A stretch of DNA of 64,000 nt from Rhynchosporium graminicola. Its lineage: Eukaryota > Ascomycota > Leotiomycetes > Helotiales > Ploettnerulaceae. Within the stretch, counting starts at the first letter, position 1. The number at the start of each line of letters is the position of its first letter. A program made the position numbers and the translations under genes. Under the pieces are notes generated by a model. It worked only from the letters and a program-made list of their open reading frames with translations, was not told the origin of the DNA and searched no databases. The DNA lies in the NCBI GenBank assembly GCA_900074885.1, contig FJUW01000043.1:1-64000 (forward strand), given 5' to 3'. This document shows positions 50,300 to 63,929 of this stretch, piece by piece.

Positions 50300-51145
50300 A
50301 ATTTACTAATATAGCTCTAATAGTAGACTAAGTATAATAGCTAATCCTACGAGGTTTCTTCTTTAGAGAAAGTCCGGGAGTATCTAGATTCGACGCTATC
50401 TCTGAACTAGAAGGCAAATTCCTCTTTCCCTTAGTATTAGATATTATAGCTTTAAATATAGCTTTCTTCGCAAATTCCCGTATAATATTATTTAACTCTT
50501 TTATCTACTTTAATACTATTTATACTATTAACCTAGATTTCGCCGAATCTATTATTAAAAGATCTAGATCCTATATTATATTAGTATTATACTAGTATCT
50601 AAGGATTTAAGATCTTAACTTACTACTTTAATAAACTCTAACTCCTTAAATACCTTCTCTATAGAACGCCTTAAAGCTTAAGTTTCTACTAATTATATAG
50701 TAATAATCTCTAATATAGTAATAGGAGTAGTAGATTTCGTAAGATAATAGATCTGATTAATCGCCTTATAAGTAGCTACGATACTACTCCGATTTAGCTC
50801 CGTATCCTTAGCTTCGCTACTAGGAAATAACTCAGATAAAATAGCGTACTCCGTATTAATATAGTCGGGTAACTATAACGCGTTAGTATATATACTTATA
50901 TTTAGGTTCAAGTAACTTATAAGCTCGTAACCGCTCTTTAACGCTGAATAATACTTATAAAGCTTAGAGTTAGGCTTATTAAATAAGTATAAGAGTTCTA
51001 AAACAAGAGTATTATTATACTTTATCTTAAGGAAAGCGCGAATATACCGCAGGTAATATATATAATACGCTGCCGAAAGAGTACTAGCAGGAACTAGTAA
51101 AAGCACTATAGGAGTTAGCGTTATAGATCTGTGAAACTCTTATAC
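50285..51145 (-). pseudogene. Antisense open-frame remnant between integrase and 3' LTR of gypsy F
   Basis: Read on the minus strand, this stretch is unusually open for the AT-rich block, with only a few stops over about 280 codons. It runs from ITLTPIVLLLVPASTLSAAY through a 77-codon uninterrupted piece (51106-50873), then INQIYYLTKSTTPITILE, AIISNTKGKRNLPSSEIA, LDTPGLSLKKKPRR and ILELLRALENLGKKAGK. The amino acid composition (Leu, Glu, Lys, Ser, Pro) looks protein-like. I recognise no domain. It could be a captured gene, an extra antisense gene of this retrotransposon family, or a fragment of another element. Confidence 0.45.
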
Positions 51146-51636
51146 CGCACTTAAGGACTATCTCTAAAACTAAGATAGGAAACTTACTTATATTAAGAGA
51201 AGAGTTAATTAGGTCGATTAATATATAAGATTATAGCAGATTACTATAGTAGTTAGTAACGATACCTACTCTAGGAGCTATATCGTAGTCTAAGGAGAAT
51301 AAACTTATAAGTTGAAGTAGTTATCGCAGTTAAAAAGGAAAGGCTCTAATATTAATAAACTTTTTCCTTTATATACCTTACGCCTTACTTAAACTCGACT
51401 CCTATCGCAAATAGATAAAGTAAATACTACTTACCGCCCGATTTAGAAGCTACGACTAATATAGTACTATTATAGCGACGTAACTAGTCAGAACTTAATA
51501 AAGAATTTACTACTACTAAAGAGCGGCTAGCGCTTATTACGCGAATATCGACGAAAATAGTTATAATAAAGACTAATTCTAGTATAAACTATAACTTTCT
51601 GAGCTTAGGGTTAAGCTCTTCTTAAGGGGGGAGTAA

Positions 51637-51904
51637 TATGACGATAGCTCACCTGAATATTATATAAGAAGAAGAATAGATAATAGGGCCTAAGTTCATA
51701 GGTATCCCGGCAGAACTAGTATCCGACCCGGTATAGTATCGGACTAGTACCGGTATATATATATAAGGTACCTTGCACTTTATCTCTCTTCTTCTTCCTT
51801 CCTTATCTTTTTATTTCCTTCGTAGTAGACTATATAAGATCGCTCTTAGCCTCCCTACTTATTTATTCTTACTTATATACCGCCTTAAGTCTTATATCGT
51901 TATA
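51637..51904 (+). repeat. Right LTR of gypsy F
   Basis: 268 bp, the same length as the left LTR. Followed by the GAAAC target duplication. Confidence 0.92.
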
Positions 51905-54900
51905 GAAACTTTAATTTCTATAATAATATAGTAAATATTAGGGAAATTTCTAACTTTACCTGAATAATAAATATAACTATTATAATCTAATAGAAATAGA
52001 TAGAGTAGAAAGAGGATCTAAGGGCTAATCTGAGAAAGATAAACGTCGAGAGAAGGGCTTATACTATACGTGTAATAAGCTAGGATATCTCGCTTATAAT
52101 TATTCTTAGAAGAAGAAGTAGGAAGGAAAACCTTAGAATAAACTTAAGAGAGAATTCGGATTAGCTAAAAGAAAGCTAGATTACTAAGAAGCTTCTAGCG
52201 CAGAATAGAGTTCGCAGGACTTTATAACTTATAAGTCTAGCGAAGGATTCGAAGAGAACTTAGTTGAACTTCTAGATAAAGACTAAGAAAGCTAGAGTAT
52301 TATAGATAAAAGAAACTATTTATATAATAACTTTCTATATAATAACGAAAACTAGACTCTTCGAAATCACGATAATAAAAGAAGAATATAAGTTTATAAT
52401 AGAACTAAGTCCGATTTTATAGAGTATTATCGAACTTATAATATATTTAACCCGAGTATAAACTATATTATTACTTATTACGATACTATTATTATTATAT
52501 TCTAGGTTAATACTAGGGATATCGAGGAATAACTAGATCGTTATATAGCTAACCTCGAAGGAGAACCTGAACTAAAAGAGTTTAAATAACTAGATTAGTT
52601 TCTTCGGATAAAAGATACCTAAGCTATTACTAAGGAGATAGGAGAGGAATGTTATTAGCAGAGAAGATAATACTTATTAGAACTAGCTACTTATTAAAGA
52701 ATAGTACTAGATCTGATTTAAGAGTAAGTTAATCTCTATTACTATATACTTTATACTCTAATTACTTACGAACCCGGCCTTAGGATCTAGTTAGACGAAA
52801 TAATAAGGAGAATTATTAAAGAAGTATATAATTACTTCGTAATAGAACTATTATACCTAGAGCTTACTACTACTAGAGAGTTCGATTAGTTAATCTTACT
52901 AGTTATAGTAAATAATATTAAGATAAAAGCACTTATCGATTCAGGAGTTATAGGACGCTTTATAAACTTAGCCTTTATCGAGAAATAGAATATTCCTATT
53001 ACTATTAACCTGAAACTATATTACTTTACCTTATTAGATAGAAAAGGCGCCGGATCAGATAGATAAGTCCGCAGAAGAATAAGAGGAATAAAGATAGTTA
53101 TTAATAGATACGAAGAAACGCTTTACTTTGATATTATACTTATTAGATAATATAATATTATATTAGGAATATTATAGCTATATAACTATAATCTTAGCGT
53201 AGACTAAGTAACTAAGAGAGTTATATTTAGTAACTATAAATATAAGCGCAGTTAATTAGCTAGTAAACGAGAGGCTAGCGCTACCTCCTTAATAATAATA
53301 CTAATAGACTCTAGCTAGTTAAGTTAAGTTCCTAGTTAGATAGAACTTAGGAATTATCTTAGCTAGATAGATAATATTCGGGAATAGCTACCCGAACTAT
53401 ATAGGAAGTTCTCGAAATTATTCGAGGATCCGTAGGATATAAGGGCTTTACCTAAGTATAAACCCTAGGATTATAAGATAAACTTTAAAGATAGATTTAT
53501 ACTTATTACAGAGAAACTTCGCTATTATAATTATAATACTATAAGGACGCTTAAGGAGTATTAGGAGTTAGGTATAAAGAAAGGATAGATTCGGAAATCT
53601 AAGTTACTATATACTATTAATATACTAGTAGTTAAGAAGGTAGGAGATCCTAAGGGAAGACTATATAGAGACTATCGGATAATTAATAGTAGAACTATAA
53701 GAGATATATATCTTTTACTAAACGCGTAATACCTGCGGGATAAGCTAGCTAAAATAAAGATATATACTAAGTTAGACTAATATAACGCGTTTAATTTAAT
53801 CTGAATTAAAGAGGGATACGAGTAGAAGATTACTTTCGTATTACTCTTAGGGCTATAGGAATATATAGTAATACTATTTAGCTTAATTAATATTCTAGCT
53901 ACGTATTAAAGATAGAATAATAATATTCTTAAGGACTTTATTAGGAAATTCGCTATATATTACCTGGATAATATCCTAGTATACTCGGAGACTATCGAGG
54001 TATACTAGGGCTATATTACTTAAGTTATAGAAGTATTATATAAGGTAGATTCTAGACTAAAGATATTAAAATATAAATTCTTAGTTAAGTAAGTTACTTT
54101 TCTAGAGTATATTATTCGCTTTAGAGAGATAAGTATTAACCCGGAGAAAATCAAAGCTATAAAGGAATAGGAATCTCTAAAGAATATTAAGGATATATAG
54201 TTATAGTTAGGTTTCGCTAACTTCTACTAATAGTTTATTAGAAACTACTTTAAGATTATTAAGCTGCTTATAAGCTTAATAAGGAAGAGCGTTCCTTTTA
54301 CCTAGACTAGCTAGTATAAGGAAGCTTTTTAGAGAATTAAGAAAGAATTTATAAAAGAACTAATCTTATATAGTTTCGATAAAGAAAAGGAAAGTATAAT
54401 AGAAATAGACGCCTCTGATATCTATACCGGCGTAGTATACTTATAGCGAGATAATAAAGGACGACTGCACTTAGTCGCTTACTTTTCAGAGAAAATATCT
54501 CTAGCTAAATAGAATTATAATATCTATAAGAAAGAACTTATAGCGATTATTAAAGTACTTAAATACTAGAAGATATACTTATAAGGAGCTAAGTTCCTAG
54601 TTATTATCTATATCGACTATATGAATCTCCGAACTTTTATAACTACTAAGGTCTTAGATAATCGTCGATTAGCCTGATAATCAGAGGAACTCGCTTCTTT
54701 TAATCTAGTTATTAAGTATATATAGAGAAAGGATAATATACGAGCAGATACTCTAAGTAGATTACTAGGTTATAAGGATAATAAGGTCTATAATAAGACT
54801 GCTTTACTTAGATAGCTAGATAATAGAGATATAGTTACTAATATTCGAGAAGCTATTATAATTAAATAAGAAATTAAGAGACTTTAGTATAATACCTTAA

Positions 54901-56942
54901 AAGAAGCTTAGAAGAGAGATAGATTATCTCTAGATATAACTAAAGAACTTATTACTAGAAATATAATTAAAAATAGTATTATATAAGTTAATAGAAAAAT
55001 TCAGCTTCTACTAAGCTTAGTAAAAGTATATATTAAAGAATAATATAAGCTTCTCGCGTATAGATACTAAGAGATATAAAGAATATATTTAAGGATTTTA
55101 AGAAATTACTAGTCGGAAGGACTCTGCTAAGTAGTTAAAGAAGTACTAGCTAATTATAATACTTATATTAGGAATAAGTCTTCTTAATATATACCTTATA
55201 GGTAGATAATTATAATACTAATACTACTAATATCTTGGAAATCGATATTATAGGACTTTATAAGGCTATTACCGCTATCGAAGGACCCGGTTATAGGAGT
55301 TAGCTATAATATAATACTTATTATTATAGAGAGACTTACTAAGTATATAATCTTAGTACTAGTCTTATCTACTCTTACGGCTGAATATCTAGTATAAGTA
55401 TACTTTAAGGAGGTAATCTCTAAGTATAGAGTACCCGAAGAAATCGTATTAGATCGAGATAAATTATTTATATTAAAGTTCTAGAATACTTTAATAAGGT
55501 TCCTAGGGACTAGACGAAAACTATTAATAGCTTTCTATCCTTAGACTAATAGAGGAAATAAAAGAATAAACTAAGTAGTTAAAGTATACTTACGCTACTA
55601 TATTAACTATTAATAAAATAATTAGGTAGAACTACTACTATTAGCAGAATTCGTATATAATAGCTCGACTATAGAAATAATAAAAGTTATACTATTCTTT
55701 GCGAATTATAGTTATAAACCTATCGCTTATAGAGAACTTAACTTAATAGTTAAGGATAATAATATAGCTCGTATCTAAGTTAGGAATATCTAGGACCTCT
55801 ATAAGGAACTTATAGAAGACCTCCGGTTTATAGCAGAGAAGAATACGGACTATTATAATAAAAATCGTAGTTAAGAGCTAATACTATAGGAGGGGGATAA
55901 GATTTACTTTCTATGAAAAAATATTAATATATAGAGACTAAGTAATAAGCTAGATTATAAGAAACTTAGACTATTTAAAATCAAACGAGTTAAAGGACTT
56001 TTAAATTATAAACTCTAGCTATTAGCTACGATAAAGAAGATATTCCTAATATTCTATATATCCTTATTAGAAAAAGTACTACCGGGAGTATTACTAGCTC
56101 CGAAGATATACGCTAAACTAGTTAACTTACTTGTAGAATACGATATAAAGGAACTACTAGATTATTAGTATAAATAAGGAATTATTAGATACTTAGTAAA
56201 ATAGAAGAACTACTTATATTCGGAAAATATATAAGAACTTAAGTTAAGCTTTTACTACTTAGTATTACTAGCTAATTTCTATTAATAAAACTCAGATCTA
56301 CTTAGAGCGAGTTAATAGAGTTAAAAGGAAGTTCGACCGTCAGGTCGAACGAGAGGTCGATAGGGACGTCGGAACTAGAGGGTTCCGCGCTTACTAACTT
56401 AGTATCGTTAGATACTTCCTCCTTTTCCTATTTCTCCTTTTCTTCCTTTTCTAGAGCTTTAAGAGTATCGAGCTTAGCTATCGAGTTTAGACTAGTAGTA
56501 ATTATCTTTTACTACTATTTATATAAGAAATGTTTCTATTTCTTTAACTTTATAATTCGTATATAGAACTCGACTATAGCTAAGTCTTCCTTATCCTCTA
56601 ATTTTTCGATTTAGGAATTAAGACTTTCCTATTCGGAAGCTATAAGTATCCGGTTCCTTATACGAATATCGTAGGATTTATTTAGTCGGGCGTAACGATT
56701 ATATCTAGTTAGTTTAGGATCGCGAGGCGATATATACTCTTTATATTCCGCCTTTTTATATCTAGTATATAGTATTATAATTTTACTACTTAATTCTATT
56801 TATCTTCCGAGTATAATATAATCGACTTATTTAGTTAAGCGTTCAGGGGGTATAATAAAAGAAGGAGATAGCTATAGGCAGTTATCGATATTTCCTTAGG
56901 CGTACTTAAGCGTAGGGATACGCTAAGATAGAAAGGGGATAG

Positions 56943-57438
56943 TATCACGAACTAGTATAGTTCTTAGTACTAAAACTGTCCTAGTACTAGAATACTAATA
57001 GTACTACCTAGTAGTAAGTACTAGACGGGTTTTAGTACTAGAAAAGAGTTAGTACTATTAGAGGAAAGGCACTAATATAGTTATAGTATAAACTAGCGAG
57101 TAGTACTATATATCTACTTATATTAAAGTAATAATAGTATTATAGCTATAGGTAATCTAGGATCACGTGATATACTAGACTACTAGATAGGTCGCGAGAG
57201 CTTACGCGCTCTGTAAGATAGTCTTATACTACTAGTATAAGAGAACGAAGATTCTATATAAGACTAGCACTTCTGCTATTAGATAGGAGCTTCGTGCTCA
57301 AATTCATATAGTAATTAATACCTGCTTATAACGTCTTAATTCTAATTAAGAACTAAACTTCTTATTTACTTTACTTTATAGCTAATACTAACCGATAAGC
57401 CTATATACCGCGTACCAGTCAGAACCAGGAACGTTACA
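56943..57438 (+). repeat. Right LTR of gypsy E (496 bp)
   Basis: Uninterrupted; starts TATCACGAAC and ends GGAACGTTACA. It matches the two parts of the left LTR end to end. Confidence 0.9.
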
Positions 57439-60400
57439 CTATAGCGTAGTAATAAAGCCTACGACTATTAGCTCTATCGAGTCAGGCCTACTACTAGAGG
57501 ATAATAAGAACTATAGGGATTCCGATAAAAGAGAGTTAGGAAAAGACTAACTCTCGCTCGAAATCAGAAGATAAGAGAAGAAGGAGTATTAGTAAAAGAA
57601 TAAAGTGAATTTAAGAAAGTTATAAACAGAAACCTCGTATATATAGATATAGTTCTTTAAAATACTTTCGGAATATTTACTCTTATTAATAAAAGCTACT
57701 AGTATTATACTATAATTAATAAAGACCTAGCGAATAGTCTTAGTCTCCGCTATATTAGTAACGAGACCTGTAAAGTAAAAAGCGTATCTAAATTACTAAG
57801 AGGTACGAAGATAAAAGGAGTTATATCTTTCTAAATAGATATTATAAGATATAAGCAATCGATCTACGTGTATATTATCGCTAACTTATCCTTCCTAATT
57901 ATACTAAGAAATCCTTAGAAGGCGAATAATAAGATACGGATTACGCTAGAAAAGTATTAGTTCTACTATAGCGTAGCACGATAATAGATATTAGAGGGGT
58001 ATAACTATAGGAGTCGCAAAGACTCGTAGCCCTCGTATATAATAGACTCCGGTATATTAATAATAGTTACTATAGTATCGCTAGACGATATTAAAAAGGC
58101 AATATCGAAGAAAGCAGAGTTAATAATATATAAACTTAAAAGGCTTCTTTTACCGGAGCTTAAGGATATAGCTCTACTATTTTCCTAATAAGAAGCGAAT
58201 AAGCTAGTACCTTATCGCCTAAGAATTAACTATCAGATCGGAATCCGTAAGTAACCTGACGGATCCTAGCTAGTACTACTATAAGGGCTACTATATAGTA
58301 TATCGAAGGACGAACTCCTAGTACTAAGGAAATCGCTAAACGACTTATTAGAAAAAGGATATATTCGAGAGAGTATATTAGAAGCTTCGATACCTATCTT
58401 TTTTATAAGGAAACCCGAGGGTAGCTTACGCTTCTATTATAATTACCGAGCGTTAAATATAATCACGACGCTAGATTAGTACCTCTTACTACTTATACTA
58501 GAGACCTTTCGTTCTCTTATAGGATCTAAGTAATTAACTAAAGTAGATATTATTTCAGCTTTTCATAAGATTCGAATAGCTAAAAGCTACGAATATAAAA
58601 TAGCTTTCTATACTCGCTTTAGTCTATTTAAGTAGCTTATATATCCGTTCGGTTTATTAGAAGCACTAGCCACTTTCTAGCGATATATTAATAGTTTACT
58701 ATAGAAGGAACTTAGTGAATACGTATCCGCGTATATAAATAATATTATTATATTTTCTAACGGATCGAGAGATAACTATATAGTAAAGGTATAAACTATA
58801 CTTTAGAAGCTTTAAGATAGAGGCCTATTCCTCGATATCGAGAAGAGCGAGTTCGCTAAGAAGATAATTAAATACTTAGGATTTATTATATATACTAATA
58901 GAAAGAGAGTAAGACCTGACCTAGAAAAGGTAAAAGTAATTAAAAACTAGAAATAACTTATAATAACGAAAGAGGTTAGACGATTTAATAAGTTCGCTAA
59001 CTTTTATAGAGGGTTTATATTAAACTACTCAAAGATAGCTAAACTCTTAACCGCGCTTACCGGTAAAGGAACGCTATTCTCCTAGGGAAAATAAGAGGAA
59101 GAAGCGTTCTAGACCTTAAAGAAGAAATTTATAAAAGCGCTTATAATAGTATAATAAGACCTAGAAGCGCTTATATTCTTAGAAACTGATTATAGTAGGT
59201 TTACGTTAGGAGGCGCGCTCTTATAAGAAAAGAATAGAGTTCTTCGTCCTATTAAGTTCTTCTCGCGAAAGCTAAATAAGGCCGAAATTAATTATAATAT
59301 CTATAATAAAGAAATACTTATAGTAGTATCTAGCTTAAAGTTCTAGGCCCTCGAACTAAAGTTAGTATACTCTTTTATAATTTAGATAAACTATAAGAAC
59401 TTAGAATATTTTATAATAAAGAGAAAGTTATTAGAATAATAGATACGCTAGTACGAAACTTTAGCTATATTCTAATTCTCCTTAGTATTCCGCCCGGGGA
59501 GCGAAGTAACTATTCCGGACGCCTTATCGCGAAAGGAGCAGGATATATTAGGTAAGGATAATAGAGGGTCTCGATTCTATAGATTTCTTAAACTAGATTC
59601 TATGAAAAACTAGCTGGCACTCGATAGGGAGTTAGCGGGAGTAGTTATTACTACTATAGTATTAGATTTCCTAGTGATATAATTTAATATAATAATAGCT
59701 CTAGTTACTATAGTATTAGATACTCTAGTAATATAATCCGATACGATCCCCCCTACTGATTAGTCGGACTCCGAGGGACCCTTCTAAGATAAATAGTTAA
59801 ACGAATACTAGGAAAAAGCAGTCGAAAACGATATAATATATAAAACCGTACTTCGTATCGTTTAGAGCAGGGCTCGGTCTTTACCTCGCGAGATAAAGCT
59901 TAAAGTGCAAGTAGGAGACTATAGTATTAATACGAAAGGAAGACTATATTATTAAGGCAAATTATAGATACTAGGAACTATATATTATATAGACTCCGCG
60001 GATAAAATAGTAAGGGACGATATATTAAGAACGAAGTTAATCTAGTCTATTTACGACGCACTAGTATATAGGTATCCCGGTAGGGACTCTACTACCTTTA
60101 TACTAAGAAGGTAATTCTACTAGCTTTTATAGTCGAAGTATATCCGATAATTCCTAAGGAATTACGATTACTATAGAAGAAATAAAGTATAAAGGGAATA
60201 TAAACACGGACTCCTTCGACTACTACTAGTACCTAACTAATTCTTCTAAGAGATCTTAATAGACTTTATAATCGATTTGCTAAATTCTTAAGAGAACTAA
60301 TACCTTTAGGTAATTAAGGACAGATTAAGTAAGTAAGTCATATTAGAGGCGATACTTAGTATAAAAGCAGAGGAGTACGCAGAGAGGTTTATAGACTACT

Positions 60401-62716
60401 AGGTACGTTACTATAGTATACTAAGAGCTATTATAAGCGATAGAAGAATAAATTAGATAAGTACGTTCTAGAAGACGTTTTATCGACTTTTAGAAGTATA
60501 CTAGAGATTAAGCTCCGTATACTACCTATAAACAGACGGAGGCCTAGAGAGACTAAATTAAGAGGTATAAGCTTATTTACGAAATTTTATTAACTAAGAG
60601 TAGTCGGACTAGAAGAAGTAGCTTCCTATAATATAACTCGCGTTAAACAGCTAATATTAAGTAGGACTCGGGATAAGTCTATTCTTCGTAACGTATAGCT
60701 ATAAAGCGCTGTTTCCTATACTATTAGAACCGGAGACCGAGGAAAATACTAAACTTAAGTTAAGCGAAAGAGCTAGAGCTTTTATTATAAAAATAAAGAA
60801 TATCACCGAGTTATATTAAGTAAATATAGCTAAAGCTACGCAGAAATAAGAAGATAATACTAATAAAACTAGGACTCTAGTACTAGTCTATCGGAAGGGC
60901 GATAAAGTATAGCTAGACTTACGTAACTACTAAACGGACCGTCCGAAGAGGAGCTTAGATACTAAATATACTAAATATATAGTAGAAGAAGTACTTTCGC
61001 TATTATCTATACGATTATCTAAGATCCCTAGGAATATTCACTTAGTATTCTATACGGATTTACTACGACCTACTAGTAATAACTTCTTAATAAAGCAGGA
61101 GACTAACGATAAATAACCGGATCTAGTCCTATTTAAGACGTACGAAGAGTTTTCAGTAGAATAGATCCTTTATATAAGAGATAAAAAAAGAAGAAAGGGA
61201 AAGTTTAGAGAAGTACTTATAAAATAGTCGAGTTACTATAAACTAATATAAGAACCCTTAGAAAACTTAGCGGACTCCGTAGCTTTAGATAAATACGAGC
61301 TGAAGTATAAGAACGCTAATATATATAATAGACCCTTATCTAAGTAGGAAAAGAAGACGAAAAGGGGAAATCGAAACTCCGAGTAGAAGGAAGTGAACCC
61401 CGGGGGAGATAATAAGAAAAGAGTAGTTTATAAGGATAAAAAGAGGAGGGGAAAATTTCCGATATAATTTAGTCGGGATCCGGGCGTTTTCTAATAGAAA
61501 GAGTTATATTTTTATAAAAAAAAAAAAAAAAGGGTAAAAGAAGATCGATTTTAGGATTTAGTTTTAGATTTTCAAATTCTTAAAGATAATAATACGAAAA
61601 AGATACGTATTCCGCTATATTTCCTATAGAGTCCCTAGGAGGCTTAGCGGAGTCCTAAAACAAGAGCTAGAGGTACTCTACTAGTACTAAAAGAAGAGTA
61701 AGCTAACTAAAAATAAGCGGAGTCCGATAATTACTTACGTTTAACCTTATTAAGCGATAATAGTAATAATAGAAGTAGTAATCTCGGAGGCTAAGGGACT
61801 ATAAAATATTAGTTACTAACGAGAAGTAAGTAGAGACTAACTAAACTTACGCGGAGAGAAGACTAAAGGATTAGAGGAGCTTAAGGGCTTTCTAAGCTTT
61901 TAATACCTTAATAAGATTAGCGTAAGTATTATTTCTATATAAAGTATAAAGTAACGAAAAATAAGCGGAGTATAGTACTTACTTATTAGTATTAGCGGAA
62001 TAAGTCCAGATAGAGTAAGTAATATAAGAGATTTAAGGACTATTATATAAGCTAACTGTTTTCGCGCGGAATCCGAGGAAGACTTATAAGTTCTCGTAAT
62101 TCTTTTTTCTATCCTTATAGTAGATATAAGATCGAGACCGATTCGACTAAGTTCGTTAGGATACTATCCGAGAACGGGCGGAGTATAGTACTTATAGCTT
62201 AGTTAATATAATTAGAGCCCGAGAGGGTATAAGCGATATAGTAAATAATAAGAGATATCTAACTCCGCTGGTTTTAGTATAGATCCCGATAGTATAATAA
62301 TAGGATATTTAATATATATTTTTTCTCTTTTAATAGAAGGAGAGAGAAGGGACTTACCTTATTATATTTATTATTATTATATAAAAGAAGGAAGAGAAGT
62401 CTGAAAAAGTAAAAGGTCTCTTCTTTTATAACGTCTTAGCTAGATCGAGCGACAATAGGAGCAGAGCGCTAGCCTAATATAGCAGGATAATAAGAAAGGA
62501 AGCGAATAATAATAAGAGGAGGTATAATAATAGCCGGATCGAGCGATAATAGGAGAGGCGCGCTAGCCTAATACAGCAGGATAATAATAAAGGAAGTAAA
62601 CGATAATAGTAGTACGCCTAACGCTTAGTAAGGGAACGCGGTCACTAACTATAGGAGAGTTCTGCGACTATTTATTATTAGTCTCCGCTAGAAAATAAGC
62701 AAGAGGAGGGGAGTAA

Positions 62717-62900
62717 TATAAGGGTTAAGCCCTTAGGTTATAGTACTAGTATTACTAGCACGACTTACTAACTAAGGCTCAGTTAAGCCTTAGTACTACG
62801 TACCTTTTCTTACGGCTTCCGGTTAGATTCTTACTCTCTCCTTATCGAACTTATTGAATACTACTATAAACCCTCGTGTATATATTATTTACCCGTGACA
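62717..62900 (+). repeat. Right LTR of gypsy C
   Basis: 184 bp, preceded by a purine-rich tract and followed by the AAGCA target duplication. Confidence 0.9.
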
Positions 62901-63886
62901 AAGCAGTTAGATTCACGACTTACTATTATTACGAGCACTAGGAGTAACTTAGGTATTTCTACGACTATAAGTGCGACCTGAGGAAGAGCTAGTAGTAGCG
63001 GGGGAGGGAACGATAAGAGTAGTAGGAGTAGTAGAGCTTATAGATCTATAAATATTAGTATAAGTTATAATTCGGTTCGGAATATAAGTTATAGAGCGAG
63101 CAATAGCCTCTTATATTACTATAGTAGTAGTTAGCGTAAGAGCTACCTAAAAAACTAGCGACCTGAACGCACTCTATCTAAGGGCTATAGCCTCCTTAGT
63201 AGTAGTTATAACCCGGAAGCTTAATATATCTAGCTATATCCGTTAGTATCTCTATATCCGAAATAGTCTATTATAGAGTATAATTAGTTAGGGAATAATA
63301 TAGAATAACTTACTAATCTAGACGTATCGAGCCTCTAGGTTAGAGGACTAAGTAGTACCGGAGAAGACTCGACCCGGACGCAAATTAGTAGCGCGGAGGG
63401 AGGGAAGGGCGAAAAGCCGTGTTATAGTAGTAGTAGTATAAGCGGGTAAAGGCAGCCTTACGAGTATTCGTTAGCTAAGTTATAGACTATTAGATAGCTA
63501 GGGCTGATTTATATAGTAAGGGTTAGTAGAGGAGCCGTAAGGCCGGCGGCGTAAGATTAGGCTACTAAGGCAGCGGTAGCAGAGGTAGTAGCGGTAGTAG
63601 TAGTAGTAGATATCCTACGGTCCGTTAGTAATTACTATAGGGCTGTAGATCGACAGAATCGATATAGTAGATACGTACTTAATAATTATAATATTACTAA
63701 AAAGAAAGTTTATAATTATTACTATAGGAGAGACGTACTTATAATACTATTACCTTTAGCCTATTTCAAATTCAATTACTATTATTATCTATTAGAATTT
63801 ATCTTTAATAGTAAGTCTTTATTTGCGCAGTTACTATTATCTACTATAAGCGATTATTACGGATTAACTATTACTCGTAATAACTA
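62901..63886. other. Helitron 3' region, no gene recognised
   Basis: Starts with the AAGCA duplication of gypsy C and continues as AT-rich Helitron sequence. A GTAGTAGCGGTAGTAGTAG-type trinucleotide run lies at about 63570-63610. No coding region is recognised on either strand. Confidence 0.5.
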
Positions 63887-63929
63887 CGCGAAGCAAGGTC
63901 CCGTGACCCCGGAGCTTGCGAAGGGCCGG
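63887..63929 (+). other. GC-rich hairpin region near the Helitron 3' end
   Basis: An abrupt GC-rich island after almost 39 kb of AT-rich sequence. Possible stems: GCAAG (63893-63897) with CTTGC (63915-63919), and inner GGTC (63897-63900) with GACC (63905-63908). The same motif is present, reversed, at about 9667-9706, and partly again at 9772. Helitrons typically carry a hairpin shortly before their 3' terminus. A 14-bp palindrome, ATACTAGCTAGTAT, follows at about 63950-63963. Confidence 0.6.

Larger units (their letters stand above)
43420..51904 (+). mobile_element. Ty3/gypsy retrotransposon F (TSD GAAAC)
   Basis: 268-bp LTRs at 43420-43687 (TGTGACGACAGC to TATTATA) and 51637-51904 (TATGACGATAGC to TCGTTATA), flanked by GAAAC at 43415-43419 and 51905-51909. 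A purine tract (AAGGGGGGAG) precedes the right LTR. Order on the plus strand: gag-like 43900-45400; protease at about 45545-45595 with IDTGANSYLFIN; reverse transcriptase at about 46540-46960 (KKANRGLRFYIDYYKLN, FTKLDIRVVFNYI, YLDNILIYLET); RNase H 47300-47560; integrase zinc-binding and core at about 48030-48720 (LVFIDRLRKDS, STSF, RPFVNYY). An antisense open region and a 707-bp duplication lie between integrase and the right LTR. Frames are broken by RIP-type stops. Confidence 0.92.
38478..57438 (+). mobile_element. Ty3/gypsy retrotransposon E, carrying nested D and F (TSD CTATA)
   Basis: The LTRs are 496 bp once insertions are removed. The left runs 38478-42694 and is interrupted by element D; the right is 56943-57438. 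Both start TATYACGAAC and end in AGGAAYRTTAYA. Flanks: CTATA at 38473-38477 and 57439-57443. Purine tract AAAGGGGATAG lies directly before the right LTR. Own interior: 42695-43414 and 51910-56942. Reverse transcriptase at about 53560-54060 (KKVGDPKGRLYRDYRIIN, KLD, YLDNILVYSET), RNase H at about 54330-54620, integrase at about 55230-55760 (LEIDIIG, VLDRDKLF). Net length about 6.75 kb. Inserted in the gag-like region of C. Confidence 0.9.
37128..62900 (+). mobile_element. Ty3/gypsy retrotransposon C, with gypsy E nested inside (TSD AAGCA)
   Basis: 184-bp LTRs lie at 37128-37311 (TGTAAGGG to TGTGATA) and 62717-62900 (TATAAGGG to CGTGACA), flanked by AAGCA at 37123-37127 and 62901-62905. The likely primer-binding site (TTAAGTTCGATTAAA) follows the left LTR, and a purine tract (AAGAGGAGGGGAG) precedes the right one. 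Own sequence is 37312-38477 (gag-like) and 57444-62716. Reverse transcriptase lies at about 58280-58900 (EGSLRFYYNYRALN, KVDIISAFHKIRI, YPFGLLEALATF, YINNIIIFS), RNase H at about 59150-59400 and integrase at about 60250-60720. Without E the element is about 6.8 kb. RIP-broken throughout. Confidence 0.9.
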
